A DNA stretch of 64,000 nucleotides from Hemibagrus wyckioides. Its lineage: Eukaryota > Chordata > Actinopteri > Siluriformes > Bagridae. Below are positions 30,524-41,880 of this stretch, one piece after another (positions within the stretch are counted from its first letter, which is position 1; every line of letters starts with the position of its first letter). The stretch is from the NCBI RefSeq assembly GCF_019097595.1, contig NC_080715.1, forward strand, positions 7,768,073 through 7,832,072, written 5' to 3'. The notes below the pieces were generated by a model, which saw only the letters and a list, made by a program, of their open reading frames with translations, did not search any database and was not told the origin of the DNA. The translations under genes and the position numbers were made by a program.

Positions 30524-31403
30524 ACGTCCAACATGAGCTGTCTGTACTCTCTCTGATGTACTCGTTCCTAATCCTGTCCAACCGTGTCACTCCCAAAGAG
30601 AACCTCAACATCTTCAGCTCTGCTACCTCCAGCTCTGACTCCTGTCTCTGTCTCAGTGATACTGTCTCTAAACCGTACAGCATGGCCGGTCTCACCACTG
30701 TCCTGTACACCTTCCCCTTGATTCTCGCTGAAATTTTTCTATCCCACAGAACTCCCGACACCTTTCTCCACCCATTCCAACCTGCCTGCACTCGCTTCTT
30801 TACCTCTTTCCCACACTCTCCATTACTCTGGACTGGTGACCCCAAGTACTTAAACTCCTGTACCTTCTTCACCTCTTCACCCTGTAATCTTACTGTTCCA
30901 CTTCCCTCCCTGTCATTCACACACATGTACTCAGTCTTACTACGACTGACTTTCATTCCTCTTCTCTCCAGCGCAAACCTCCACCTCTCCAGGTTTTCCT
31001 CCACCTGCTCCCTGCTCTCACTACAGATCACAATGTCATCTGCAAACATCATTGTCCAAGGAGACTCCTGTCTGACCTCCTCTGACAACTGGTCCATCAC
31101 CATAGCAAACAGGAAGGGGCTCAGAGCCGATCCCTGATGCAGTCCCACCTCCACTTTGAACTCCTCTGTCTGACCTACAGCACACCTCACCACTGTCCTG
31201 CTCCTCTCATACATATCCTGCACCACTCTGACATACTTCTCTGCTACTCCTGACTTCCTCATACAGTACCACAGCTCTTCTCTTGGCACGCTGTCATACG
31301 CTTTCTCTACATACACACAGTGTAACTCTCTCTGACCATCCCTATACTTCTCCATCAACATTCTCAGAGCAAAAATTGCATCTGTTGTGCTCTTTCTGGG
31401 CAT
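30507..31403 (-). pseudogene. RTE LINE reverse transcriptase, palm and thumb
   Basis: A 298-codon frame with clear RT motifs. Residues 29-40 hold the first catalytic motif in damaged form: CVYVEKAYDSVP replaces the CVFVDLEKAYDRVP type. Two residues including the first metal-binding Asp are missing (about 31308-31313). Residues 88-99 are LHQGSALSPFLF. Residues 119-125 are MFADDIV with both Asp residues of the second catalytic site intact. Residues about 186-193 (FKYLGSPV) match the thumb-side FKYLGS motif. The end (IRNEYIRE) shifts frame near 30535 into the C-terminal piece. Loss of the first Asp alone would abolish polymerisation, independent of the stops and frameshifts. Confidence 0.92.
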
Positions 31404-31507
31404 GAAGCCATACTGCTGCTCTTACAAATCTCCACTACCTTCCTTAACCTAGCTTCCACTACTCTTTCCCATAGCTTCATTGTATGGCTCATCAACTTTA
31501 TCCCCCT

Positions 31508-32083
31508 TTAGTTGCTGCAACTCTGCACATCACCCTTATTCTTAAATATCGGCACTAATACACTTCTTCTCCATTCCTCAGGCATCTTCTCACTCTCTAA
31601 AACCCTGTTAAACAGACTAGTTAAAAATTCCACTGCCGCCTCTCCTAGACACTTCCAGACCTCCACCGGGATGTCGTCAGGACCAACTGCCTTTCCACTT
31701 TTCATCCTCTTCAAAGCCTTCCTGACTTCATCCTTTCTAATCTTATCTACTTTCTGCTCCACAGAGTTCACCCCTTCTACTCTTTCTTCCCTCTCATTTT
31801 CCTCATTCATCAGCTCTTCAAAGTACTCCTTCCATCTCCTCCGTACACTCTCCTCACTTGTGAGCACCTTTCCATCTCTATCCTTAATAACTCTAACTTG
31901 CTGCACATCCTTCCCATCTCGATCCCTCTGCCTAGCTAACCTGTACAAGTCCTTCTCTCCTTCTCTAGTGTCTAACCTAGTGTACAACTCATCATACGCC
32001 TTCTGCTTGGCCTTAGACACCTCCCTCTTCACTCTGCGCTGTAACTCCTTGTATTCCTGTCTATTCTCTTCAGTTCTGTCCAT
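31508..32083 (-). pseudogene. RTE LINE, linker and reverse transcriptase fingers
   Basis: A 191-codon frame beginning at an internal Met; the same frame is open upstream to 32140. Residues 1-100 are a charged, probably helical linker rich in Arg, Lys and Glu (TREGEKDLYRLARQRDRDGK). From about residue 118 come the RT start motifs: KALKRMKSGKAVGPDDIPVE (about 122-141) and EEWRRSVLVPIFKNKGD (about 169-185). It ends at a TAA replacing the Tyr codon of the usual SNYRGI motif, again a single substitution. The following 100 bp are in frame briefly, then shift near 31415. Confidence 0.88.
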
Positions 32084-32140
32084 GTCCCGCTTCTTCTTGG
32101 CTAACCTCTTCCTTTGAATACTATCCTGAACTTCCTCATT

Positions 32141-32695
32141 TCACCACCAAGTCTCCTTATCTTCTTTCCTTCTTCCAGATGACACACCCAGCACCTTTCT
32201 TCTTGCCTCCCTGATCACTTCTGCTGTAGTTTGCCAGTCATCTGGCAGCACTACCTGACCACCCAGAGCCTGCCTCAACTTCTGTCTAAATTCCTCACAA
32301 CATTCCTCCTTTTTCAGCTTCCACCACTTGGTTTTCTTCTCCATCTCTATCTTTGACCTCTGCTTACAGACCATCAAAGTCATCCTACACACCACCATCC
32401 TATGCTGTCTGGCTACACTCTCTCCCACTACCACTTTACAGTCACTCATCTCTTTCAGATTGCCTCTTCTACATAGGATGTAGTCTACCTGTGTGCTCCT
32501 ACCTCCACTCTTGTAAGTCACTCTATGCTCCTCCCTCTTCTGAAAATAAGTGTTAACCACAGCCATGTCCATCCTCTTAGCAAAGTCCACTACCATCTGT
32601 CCTTCAAGGTTCCTTTCCTTAACTCCAAACTTGCCCATCACCTCCTCATCACCTGTGTTCCCCTCACCAACATGTCCATTAAAATCTGCTCTCAC
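32141..32695 (-). pseudogene. RTE LINE endonuclease C-terminal part and linker
   Basis: A 184-codon frame. Residues 3-12 (ADFNGHVGEG) correspond to the GDFN motif of the endonuclease. Residues about 73-77 (QVDYI) and about 97-102 (RQHRMV) correspond to the later active-site strand and the histidine motif. The remainder is the linker towards the reverse transcriptase. It ends at a TGA where relatives have Trp (the WWW/WWN stretch, 32141-32143). Translation would otherwise continue in the same frame into the next piece, so a single nonsense change separates them. Confidence 0.85.
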
Positions 32696-32923
32696 CTGTT
32701 GGAATACTCTCTATCACCTCATCTAATTCACTCCAGAATCTCTCTTTCTCCTCTAACTCACAACCTACCTATGGGGCATAACCACTAACAACATTCAACA
32801 TGACCCCTTCAACCTCTAACTTCAGACTCATCACCCTGTCTGACACTCTCATCACCTCCAGAACATTCCTCACAAACTCCTCCTTCAGAACCACACCTAC
32901 CCCATTTCTATATACTATACTTT

Positions 32924-33136
32924 CTATTCACCATAGTAAAACAGCTTGAATCCTGCTCCTATACTACGAGCCTTGCTCCCCTTCCACCTGGTGTCCTGTA
33001 CACACAGTATATCCACCTTCCTTATCTCCTTCATATCAGCCAGCTCTCTACCTTTCCCTGTCATAGTACCAACATTCAGAGTTCCTATTCTCAGTCCTAC
33101 ACTCTTACCTTTCCTCTTCTCTCTCTGTCTACGCAC
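32924..33136 (-). pseudogene. RTE LINE endonuclease, N-terminal fragment
   Basis: A 70-codon frame covering the start of an apurinic-type endonuclease, which would nick the target DNA for reverse transcription. Residues 15-29 (LRIGTLNVGTMTGKG) hold the first Asn-containing motif, and residues 42-53 (DILCVQDTRWKG) hold the second. In active relatives this second motif is VQETRWKG, where the Glu binds the catalytic metal; here it is Asp (residue 48, about 32993-32995). The frame ends in a stop just after LFYYGE. About 230 bp of broken endonuclease sequence follow before the next open piece. Confidence 0.8.
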
Positions 33137-33299
33137 TCTCCTTCCTCCTCTACTTCTTCGACCAACAGTAGCCCAATTTCCACCAGCGCCCTGTAGGTCA
33201 ACGGCGCCGATGGTGGTCGTTGTTAACCCAGGCCTAATACATGTACCAACCTAATACATTTAATTCATCAAATTTATTCTATTCTATTTCCCTAAACAG

Positions 33300-33560
33300 A
33301 AGCAAATTAATTCAATTTGTTTGTATAGCACTTTTAACAATGGACATTGTCTCAAAGCAGTGTTACAGAAGTATGAAAACATAGAATAAGAATGATAAAG
33401 TTTGAAGTTAAGTTGTTATTCATCTCTAACATTTATCCCTAATGAGAATCCTGAGGCGAAGGTTGAAAGGAAAAACTTCTTGAGATGATATGAGGAGGAA
33501 ACCTTGAGAGGAACCAGGCTCAGAAGGGTACCTCATCCTCATTTGGGCTAAAACTGGACA
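33300..33560 (-). repeat. Dispersed ATTGA-tail repeat
   Basis: TTCAATTTGTTTGTATAGCA, ACAATGGACATTGTCTCAAA, CCTGAGGCGAAGGTTGAAAG, GGAGGAAACCTTGAGAGGAA and CCTCATCCTCATTTGGGCTA: complement of the copies at 13265 and 51330. It sits just 3' of the LINE. Confidence 0.7.
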
Positions 33561-33966
33561 GTAAATGATGTAAATGTAGATAATGTCCAGTATATATAAT
33601 TCAAATGCAGTTAATATATATTGTTTAAAGCTGAGCTCACATTCTCCAAACTCTTCACACTGTCAGTGTAACAGAAGTCTATGCAGAACAAACCGTGGAT
33701 GGATCAATTTTCATTGCTTTCATACTAAATGAATTCAATGACCACATCTTCCAAACTCTTCTTTTGGTCATTCACACTCCAACACCTACACAACACTGTA
33801 TAGTATATCTGCAGCAACGTTCTTCAAATGCTAGCTCACGGCTTGCAAAACACATTAAAAACAGAATGATGGCAAGTTTCATGCAATTCTGCAGTAACCA
33901 GATTGAAATGTAATGAAAATCTTAGCAATAAAATGAAATACTAATCAGCAGTTTCAGCTGTTTTTA
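33561..33966. other. Unannotated
   Basis: No recognised feature; a 72-codon frame (33695-33913) has no domain. Confidence 0.4.
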
Positions 33967-34412
33967 GCCTCATTATCATCTTTCAGTAAAAGCGGCTTCA
34001 GGAACATGGATGAAGGAAGACAGAAAGAAGACGCATTGTTCTTTCCTAATACCCAGAAGCTGGGGGTCACGTCCCAAACTGCTTCATATAGTAGAAGACA
34101 TAGAAGACATTAGTCGTACCCCAGGTGGCTCCCTATGGGGCGCAAAATACCCTACATTGTGTGTTGTATGTTGTTATATTGAAGGTAAATACACTAGACT
34201 ATCCCTGCACAGCTGAATCACTGCACAGCTGGACTTTATAATGCTGTTACTGGACACTTTTTACTACTGATCTCTATCATGTGTAAAATGCATAATGGGA
34301 AAAAAAGATGACACTTTGCACTGCTTGTCTAGTCTTATTATCATCTTTCAGTAAAAGCGGCTTCAGAATGATTATGTTCAGAAAAATGGATGAAGGACGA
34401 CAGAAAGAAGAG
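33967..34412. repeat. A-B-A' structure around the second copy of the 300-bp block
   Basis: Segment A (33969-34033: CATTATCATCTTTCAGTAAA, AGCGGCTTCAGGAACATGGA, TGAAGGAAGACAGAAAGAAG) is repeated as A' (34336-34410: TTATTATCATCTTTCAGTAA, AAGCGGCTTCAG, AAAATGGATGAAGGACGACA, GAAAGAAG) on the far side of block B (34036-34333), which is the homologue of 29470-29769. A' has a small insertion (AATGATTATGTTC). Confidence 0.85.
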
Positions 34413-34438
34413 TCTCAGAGAGAGGGAGAGTAAATATA

Positions 34439-35489
<1,051 letters not shown>

Positions 35490-35900
35490 GTGTGTCTGCG
35501 TGGTGCTCTAACTCGTTTAATGCGCTCCTTCGTGTAATTAACAAAAAAGCGGAATCCATTTACGGCACCCGCGTGCGCTCTTCCTCCCCATGCTCGAGCC
35601 AAGCGAGGCATGCAAAACGACTGACGAGCAAAACTCTGCACATTACGGTATAAATAACTGCTCTGGTACATTAATTACCACCTCCGACTGGATCTCGCCC
35701 CGATCATCGCGCTCACGTTTAATGGCGAAACGTGCTCGGGTGTCGGCGGGAACCTTGACACCTTCCCGCGAAAAATCACGCACCGAGAACGAGCACGTGG
35801 GAGTCTGAGACGTGAAAGTGCCGGAGCGTCTTTAGCAAGACGAGAGGAGACGAGACGCAATGCGATGAGATGCGATGAGATGAGGTGTAAACCTTGGCAC
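35490..35900. promoter_or_regulatory. CpG-rich, repeat-free stretch; candidate regulatory element
   Basis: CpG is frequent here compared with the surroundings: TGCGCTCCTTCGTGTAATTA, GGCACCCGCGTGCGCTCTTC, CTCGCCCCGATCATCGCGCT and AAACGTGCTCGGGTGTCGGC. It also carries homeodomain-type cores (TAATTA near 35536; TTAATTACC near 35671) and a T/AATGGCGAAA string. Frames of 72-86 codons occur on both strands but show no domain. It could be a conserved enhancer, an unmethylated island or an unrecognised first exon. From 35845 it grades into a GAGATGCGATGAGATGC short repeat. Evidence is compositional only. Confidence 0.4.
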
Positions 35901-35989
35901 CTTTTCGGCCCGGGTGGGTAGGTGGGTTTTGACAAATTGGCATGAACAAGTTGGTGTCGTCATATCTCACATTATCCACCCCCCCCCCA

Positions 35990-36450
35990 ACACACACACA
36001 CACACACACACAGTCTACCATTCCCACCGCACAGCAACACCTGTCTCTCCCATCAATATGCTTTCCGACGTTCACTGACAGCTGTCGCTTGATTACTTCA
36101 GCACTCAAATGTCCCTTTGGTGAGACGTGACTGAGGAAGGATTTTCTCAGGCCCATCACATCCTGCTGCCTTGTCAGGATGCTGTGTGTGTGTGTGTGTT
36201 ATCATGCTGTGTGATAGAGTGGGGGATTGTGTTAAGCAGAGATGATAAGAGCGAGTTTGTGTGTGGCTATGAGTGTAAAATATGATAAATTTCACTTTGT
36301 GTGTGTGAGAAGGAGAGAGACAGAGTGTGAGTGTGAGCCGGTGAGCGTACTGAGGGTGATTATTAACAGACTGAGCTGTGAAGGCCATACAGGCATGGCA
36401 GGAGACGAGCACCCCACCACCGCCACACACACACACACTCACTTTCTTTC
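35990..36450. repeat. Scattered (CA)n / (GT)n microsatellites
   Basis: (CA)n at 35992-36013, (GT)n at 36184-36200, GT-rich sequence at 36253-36310 and (CA)n at 36424-36440, with ordinary sequence between them. The poly-C run at 35979-35989 precedes the first. Confidence 0.85.
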
Positions 36451-36650
36451 CTTCACACACTTTTCCATTTCTCCACACACATGCTCGCTGGAACAAATGT
36501 GCTCGAGGTTGCACACATGCTCTAAAATTCCTAAAAGCATCGTGAATTAACTAGTCTAATAAATCCTCGACAGACTATTTTCTTGATCTTTAATGCGCTA
36601 GTCCCAAAGGCCTCTACATGATGGATAGTATACAGGCTTCTATCTAATAA

Positions 36651-36965
36651 TATATTCAGTCACTGGCCACTTTAATAGGTACATCCACGGTTTCCCCAAA
36701 CTTCAGCTACCTAGTTTAGGTGATGTTCCCAAGGTTTCGCCCAAGTATCCTGTTCTTGTCTCATAGGAGTGGAACCCGATGTAGTCTTTTGCCGTTGTAG
36801 GCCTGCTTTTCTGAGATGCTTTCTGACCACCACAGCTGTAAAGAGATGCTTGCTGTAATTAACACCTTCTAAATTTATTTTTTCGCACTGTTTTACAAAA
36901 ATGTTGCCTGTTTTTGCATGAAAATCCCAGTAGATCAGCAGTTTCAGAAATGCTCAGATTAGTCA
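36651..36965 (-). mobile_element. Tc1-like (second family), internally deleted, 3' terminus present
   Basis: TATATTCAGTCACTGGCCAC and TTTAATAGGTACATCC are the terminal inverted repeat of a common teleost Tc1 family. Read on the minus strand from 36965, the sequence first follows the HTH region (GCATTTCTGAAACTGCTGAT, CTACTGGGATTTTCATGCAA). It then jumps to a later piece (AGCATCTCTTTACAGCTGTG, GCAAAAGACTACATCGGGTT, CCACTCCTATGAGACAAGAA), then to the terminus. Most of the catalytic domain is gone. The 5' terminus beyond 36965 is not seen. Confidence 0.75.
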
Positions 36966-36969
36966 AATA

Positions 36970-37140
36970 CTTAAATTCTGAAGACATACAGTTATAAACA
37001 AATAAACTAATCCTTTATAACTAAGCATTAACAGTAACTGTTGTCACCATTCCTTCATTGTAGTTCTTTGTCTGGAGTTTCTTAAATCTCAAATGACTTT
37101 CAACATCATATGCTGGGCAAACCCCAAACCTTTACAGAAC
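36970..37140. other. Unannotated
   Basis: No feature recognised. Confidence 0.35.
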
Positions 37141-38460
37141 GCTTTAAGGAGTATATGGTAATGGACATATCTCGAACAGCTCCTAAATAAACATATAGTG
37201 TCTGACATGGAGCCTAAAAAACTTCCTAAATGGCTTCCTATTGGACATAATGTGAATTAAAGGTAGAAAACAGTAGACACAACCCAGATCCACACTATTA
37301 CACCGCAAATGCTGTGCATTATATAGATTCTAGGAAACACTTGTTATGTCACAAATTGCTTAAAAGTCACTGGTTCAAATCTGAGGTGTAGGCAGTGTAG
37401 AAAAATGTAAAGAATGTCGTTTATGAAGGCCAAACAACTTCCCCTTGGATGTTTAGTGCATGTCAAGGGTTGAATAAACCTCCTGTAAGTGCACTACCTG
37501 GAATAAAAAAGTAATGGCCCTAAAACCTAGGGTACATAGGGTATGAAATCGTTTACAAACACCATACATCATGCTATTAGAGATTTGGTGCAATACCGTC
37601 ACTACTGGGAGGCAAAGGTGATTGAGAGAGCAGGCAAACTGTGAAAACTATAGACTGTAAGAGACTATAAGTGAGGCTGCTGGAGACCTGACAAACAAAA
37701 AGCTTGATAAAGAAACCAACAGTAACAGAATTTAAATAGAAATGCTTATTAGAGGAGTGAGATAAAACTGGTGTGAGTGGTCAGTCATAATGATGTGACA
37801 TAGTCATGTAACTTGCTGGAGTTTATGGATAATGTAGTTCAGTGTCCATTTTTGGCATAACCATGACAACTACACCCTGTAAGTATTTGTCAAACTTCAA
37901 ATCAAATTGTTCCTCAAAAGAGTATATAGTATTAAACATATCCTGAACTGCTGCTTCTTAGACACATAGTGTGCTACATTTATTTATTTATTGAGGAAAC
38001 TGGCTGAATTTTAAATAGCTTCCTATTGGGCATAGTGTGCTTCCTGGGGTATAAAGCTATGGACACATCGCAAACCGCTCCTAATTAGACTTCTAGTGCA
38101 TTATATAGAGTCATTTAAAGTCTAGAAGACATTGATTGAATCCCAGACAGGTTCCTATAACATGCATAATGCATTATTCAGAGTCTAGAATTTACTGGTT
38201 CAATCCTAGACAGTCCCTACTCTATGCTTAAGGACATTGCAAAGGGTTTTACGAAACCCAAACCACTTCCTGTTAGACAAATAGGGCACGACATAGAGTG
38301 TAGCAGTGAGTGGCTAAATGCCAAATGACTCCTTACACCCTTTTGGACCCTGAGTGTTCTACACGGTGTGTATAGTAATGGACACATCTCAAATAGTTCT
38401 TTATTATATAGAGTCTAGAAGCCACTAGTAGCATTAATAGACCATTAGAATTCTAATCTG
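37141..38460. repeat. Long TAGTGCACTA-type repeat region
   Basis: Recurring phrases at irregular spacing of about 60-120 bp are AATGGCTTCCTATTGGACAT, ATAGTGTGC, GTCTAGAAGACATTGATTGA, TCCCAGACAGGTTCCTATAA, AAGTGCACTACCTGG and GGACACATCTCAAATAG. The same vocabulary appears at 23085, 28030 and 39900. It reads as a decayed tandem array of a unit containing (TA)GTGCACTA and CCTATT words. Confidence 0.55.
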
Positions 38461-38875
38461 TTATTTAAGTAGCACATAACAAATGTCAAAATTCTCAGAG
38501 TTCATAAAACAGCAGGTGAGATGCCCTACTGCTTCTGCTGAGATTCTGCAGTATGGAGCTAGTGGATACTGTGCTATCCCATAATGCAACAGGACTGCCA
38601 TGGAACAACTATCAGGATCAAAAATGGTAGAACGCAGCTCATGCACTTTTTTTAACTGCTATAGGTATTAAACTTTATTCCTTGTGGTTAAACACAGCTT
38701 GTTTAATAAGACCTGAGGAAATTGTTAACTTGTTAAAGGCGTAAACAAAAAGAATTTTGTGGTTATTATGATGTTATAGGTCACATGACAAGGGCAACAT
38801 GTCGGCTGTAGCATATCCAGATTGTATTCATACTCCACACATATACTGATCAGTAGGTATGATATTAATGACCGA
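38461..38875. other. Unannotated
   Basis: No recognisable feature; a 61-codon minus-strand frame (38461-38646) has no domain. Confidence 0.4.
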
Positions 38876-39892
38876 GTAGTAGGTACTGAATCACTGGTAC
38901 TGAATCAAATGTAATAGGTAGTGAATCAAATGTAATAGGTAGTGATTCAATGGTAGTAGGTACTGAATCAAATCTAGAAGGTACTGAATTGAATGCAATA
39001 TGTACCGAATCCTTGGTACTGAATCAAATGTAATAAGTACTGAATCAATTGTAGTAGGTACTGAAGTGAATGCACTAGCTACTGAAACAAGTGCAGTAGG
39101 TACCGACTCAAATGCAGTGTGAACCAAATCATTGGTATGGAATCGAATGTAATGGCTACTAAAACAATTGTAGTAGGTACTGAATCGAATATAGTAGGTA
39201 CTGAATTGAATGTAATAGGTATTGAAGTGGATATAGTAGGTACATAACTGAATGCACTAGGTACTGAATCAAGTGCAGTATGTACTGAATCACTGGTAGC
39301 GAATCAAATTTAATAAGTACTGAATCAATTGTTTTAGGTACTGAATCGAATATAGTAGGTACTGAACTGAATGCAGTAGGTACTGAAACAAGTGCAGTAG
39401 GTAATGAATCAAATGCAGCATGTACTGAATCACTGGTACTGAATCCATTGTAATAAGTACTGAATCAAATGTAGTAAGTACTGAATTGAATGTAGTAGGC
39501 ACTGAAATAAGTGCATTAGGTACTGAATCAAATGCAGTAGGTACTGATTCACTGGTAGCAAATCGGATATAGTAGGTACTGCATTGAATGCAGTAGGTAC
39601 TGAATCGAATATAGTAGGTACTGAATTGAATGGATGAGTCACTGAAACAAGTGCAGTAGGTACAGAATCAAATCCAGTATGTACTGAATCATTGGTACCG
39701 AATCCAATGTAATAAGAATGTAGTAATTACTGAATTGAATGTAGTAGGTACTGAATTGAATGCAGTAGTTACTGAAACAAGTGCAGTAGGTAATGTACCG
39801 ATTGCAGCAGATGCTGAATCGAATATGGTAGATAGTAGGTATTAAACTGAATGCAGTAGGTACTGAATCGAATGCAGTAGGTACTGTCAGAG
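38876..39892. repeat. 21-bp minisatellite with higher-order structure
   Basis: About 48 units of GTAGGTACTGAATCGAATGC-A and variants. Because 21 is a multiple of three, the minus strand reads as heptapeptide repeats (YLLHLIQ) with few stops, giving three short spurious frames. A variant unit, TGAATCACTGGTA, recurs near 38888, 39007, 39126, 39287, 39428, 39545 and 39687. These spacings are about n x 21 plus 14, so a shortened unit marks a larger repeating block. Confidence 0.92.
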
Positions 39893-39899
39893 TATCTAA

Positions 39900-40189
39900 G
39901 ATCTAAGATGCATGCATATAGTGTAGAAGTCGCTAATTCAGTCCTAGATGGCTCTCTACTCCCTAGATAAGTGCACTAGATGGGGTATGAAGTCATTTAT
40001 GAGTCTCAGTAGTGCGCGTTCATGACAGCAGCTGAATCCCTGCTGCTTTTTATTTCTATATATTTATCTGAAGACACTGGCTAAATCCCCAATGGCTTCC
40101 TATTAGAGAATTCGTGTTAAAGACACAGATCAAATCCCAAATGGTTTCACACTCCTTACACAAATGTACCTCTAATGGACTAATCCCAA
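39900..40189. repeat. TAGTGCACTA-type repeat, short block
   Basis: GTCCTAGATGGCTCTCTACT, AAGTGCACTAGATGG, CCCCAATGGCTTCCTATTAG and CAAATCCCAAATGGTTTCAC belong to the same degenerate family as 37141-38460, which suggests the 21-bp array arose within that family's territory. Confidence 0.5.
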
Positions 40190-40191
40190 AC

Positions 40192-40253
<62 letters not shown>

Positions 40254-40390
40254 AACATGGTGTCTGGTCTTATTTAATGTTAACAATGTTTATAAACGAC
40301 TTTCACTTTTAAGGGAACTTACCGATTCAAATCATCACGTAAACACTTCCAGACGCCTTCTCGTAAAAAAAATATATATATATATATATC
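40190..40390. repeat. (CT)n-(CA)n and (AT)n microsatellites
   Basis: (CT)n at 40194-40238 followed by (CA)n at 40238-40253; a short (AT)n at 40371-40389. Confidence 0.9.
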
Positions 40391-41342
40391 ACACACATAC
40401 CAATAGCTTTCAGTAAAGAATAATGACCACCTCTGGGGGAAAAAAATCCTTTTGAACACAAACCTGTCTAAAGAATGCACATCAGTACTATTGAGAAATA
40501 ACACACACATGCTGAGAGTGTGTGTTTGATTACACGCTCCTGTCTTACTTTAGAATCCCCAGGAGAGGAACTTTTAAAGTCTCCCAGCCTGCACCGGTGT
40601 TGACAAAAGCGTCCAGAGACGTTTTGTCCCTACCGAGTCTATCCACACAGGGAGTGCTGGGGGTTATGGGGTCAGGGTAGGACTCTGACCCGCTCTGGCC
40701 CCGCCCACAGGTTTCAAACATTGTTCCCTAAAAGCTGGATAAACACAACACTCTGCTGAAGGTCTATTATGTGTTCTGGGTTTGTTACACAAACGCACAA
40801 ACTTATATTTTCAAATAATGCTTTAACATGACATGGCTTTAAATTTCTAAAATGTACTGACAAAAAAAATTTCTAATATAATTTTTTTAAATGCCTTTAT
40901 TTCTTGATAGTATATATAAATATTTTTAATTAATATATATTCTGTGTGACTTAAATAATGAGCACAAAACTGGACAATGGCTCATTTTACTCTCAAATTA
41001 GACAAAGCGCTTTTTATTATTGTTATTATTTTTAAAAAGGACCCAGTATGCCATTATGGGGACAAAAACAGTGAAAGCCGGTGAGAAAGTTTATGCAGCG
41101 AGGGCGAAACATGACCCTAAACATGACCCGCTTCCCTATAAAACCATTACATAAACGTCTGCAAACCCGTCTACCATTCAGGAAACTCATATTTCATCTC
41201 TTTTCACCAAACGCTGGCATTTACAAGAGTGATCTGAGTTTATGGTTTGTCCCAGACTCAAAAAGGGAAGAAAATCAGCGGTGTTGAGATGATTTAAATG
41301 ATTTATTGTTTGGCAAAGAAAAAGGTCAATCTGCTGCTGCTG

Positions 41343-41345
<3 letters not shown>
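40391..41345. other. Unannotated; GC-richer block at 40540-40740
   Basis: The block has GGGGGTTATGGGGTCAGGGT, TCTGACCCGCTCTGGCCCCG and CCCACAGG, including a CCCCGCCC GC-box (40698-40705). No frame with a domain is present. 41081-41287 has a 68-codon frame (MRKFMQRGRN...) with no recognised family. The rest is AT-rich. Confidence 0.35.

Positions 41346-41382
<37 letters not shown>
41346..41382. repeat. (GT)n microsatellite
   Basis: About 18 GT units, preceded by CTGCTGCTGCTGCT. Confidence 0.95.
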
Positions 41383-41383
<1 letters not shown>

Positions 41384-41516
41384 CGTCTGCAGTGACTCAA
41401 AGCAGTGAGATATTTACATGGGATTTTGAAACGATCTCTGTGAGTACTGTGTCTGTGTACATATGTGGATATATATATTTGTGTGTGTGTTAATTTGCCA
41501 ATTTATACATTTAACA

Positions 41517-41644
41517 AATAATAATAATAATAATAATAATATTAAACTGAATAATAATAAAGTAAGAATAAATAAATAAAATTAAATAAAATTAAATAAA
41601 TAATAATAATATTAAAATGAATAATAATAATAATAAAGTAAGAA

Positions 41645-41687
<43 letters not shown>

Positions 41688-41757
41688 AATAAAATAAAAT
41701 AAAAAAATAAAACAAATAAAAAATAAATAAAATTAAATAAAATTAAATAAAAAAATA

Positions 41758-41809
<52 letters not shown>

Positions 41810-41880
41810 TGCAGAAGAAAAAAAAGGAGGAAGGAGATGTCCATAAATAAAAAAAATAAAAAATAAATAAATAACACCCT
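41517..41880. repeat. (AAT)n / (AAAT)n array complex
   Basis: AAT runs at 41519-41540, 41602-41640 and 41757-41808, AAAT/TAAA runs at 41644-41760 and 41844-41876. The segment ATTAAACTGAATAATAATAA recurs (41540 and 41610), showing internal duplication. Confidence 0.92.

Larger units (their letters stand above)
30255..33234 (-). mobile_element. RTE-type non-LTR retrotransposon, nearly full length, inactive
   Basis: About 3 kb on the minus strand. It runs from a 5' leader (starting near GGCCTGGGTTAACAACGACC at 33234) through an APE-type endonuclease, a linker, a reverse transcriptase and the RTE C-terminal tail, to CTGTGGAGACCCCTGAAGGG and a GAAGAAGAAGAAT tail at 30255. Assignment to the RTE clade rests on the single EN-RT frame, the WFGHVQRR...RGRPKRRYMDGI ending and the short trinucleotide tail. 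At least three frameshifts and several stops inactivate it. I could not identify a convincing target-site duplication. The copy at 14840-15451 is the same subfamily. Confidence 0.9.

Noticed and set aside
30556..32117. Long plus-strand frames of 193 and 201 codons
   Set aside because: Antisense shadows of the minus-strand RTE LINE frames, which carry the recognisable motifs.
38891..39642. Three ~70-78-codon minus-strand frames with YLLHLIQ heptads
   Set aside because: Direct translation of the 21-bp minisatellite; unit length is a multiple of three, which keeps frames open.
38876..39892. CRISPR array
   Set aside because: Units are contiguous tandem repeats with no unique spacers, and the genome is evidently eukaryotic. 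The same applies to the 40-bp array at 61969-63258.
40698..40705. GC-box promoter
   Set aside because: A lone CCCCGCCC without TATA, a CpG island or a downstream gene is not enough.
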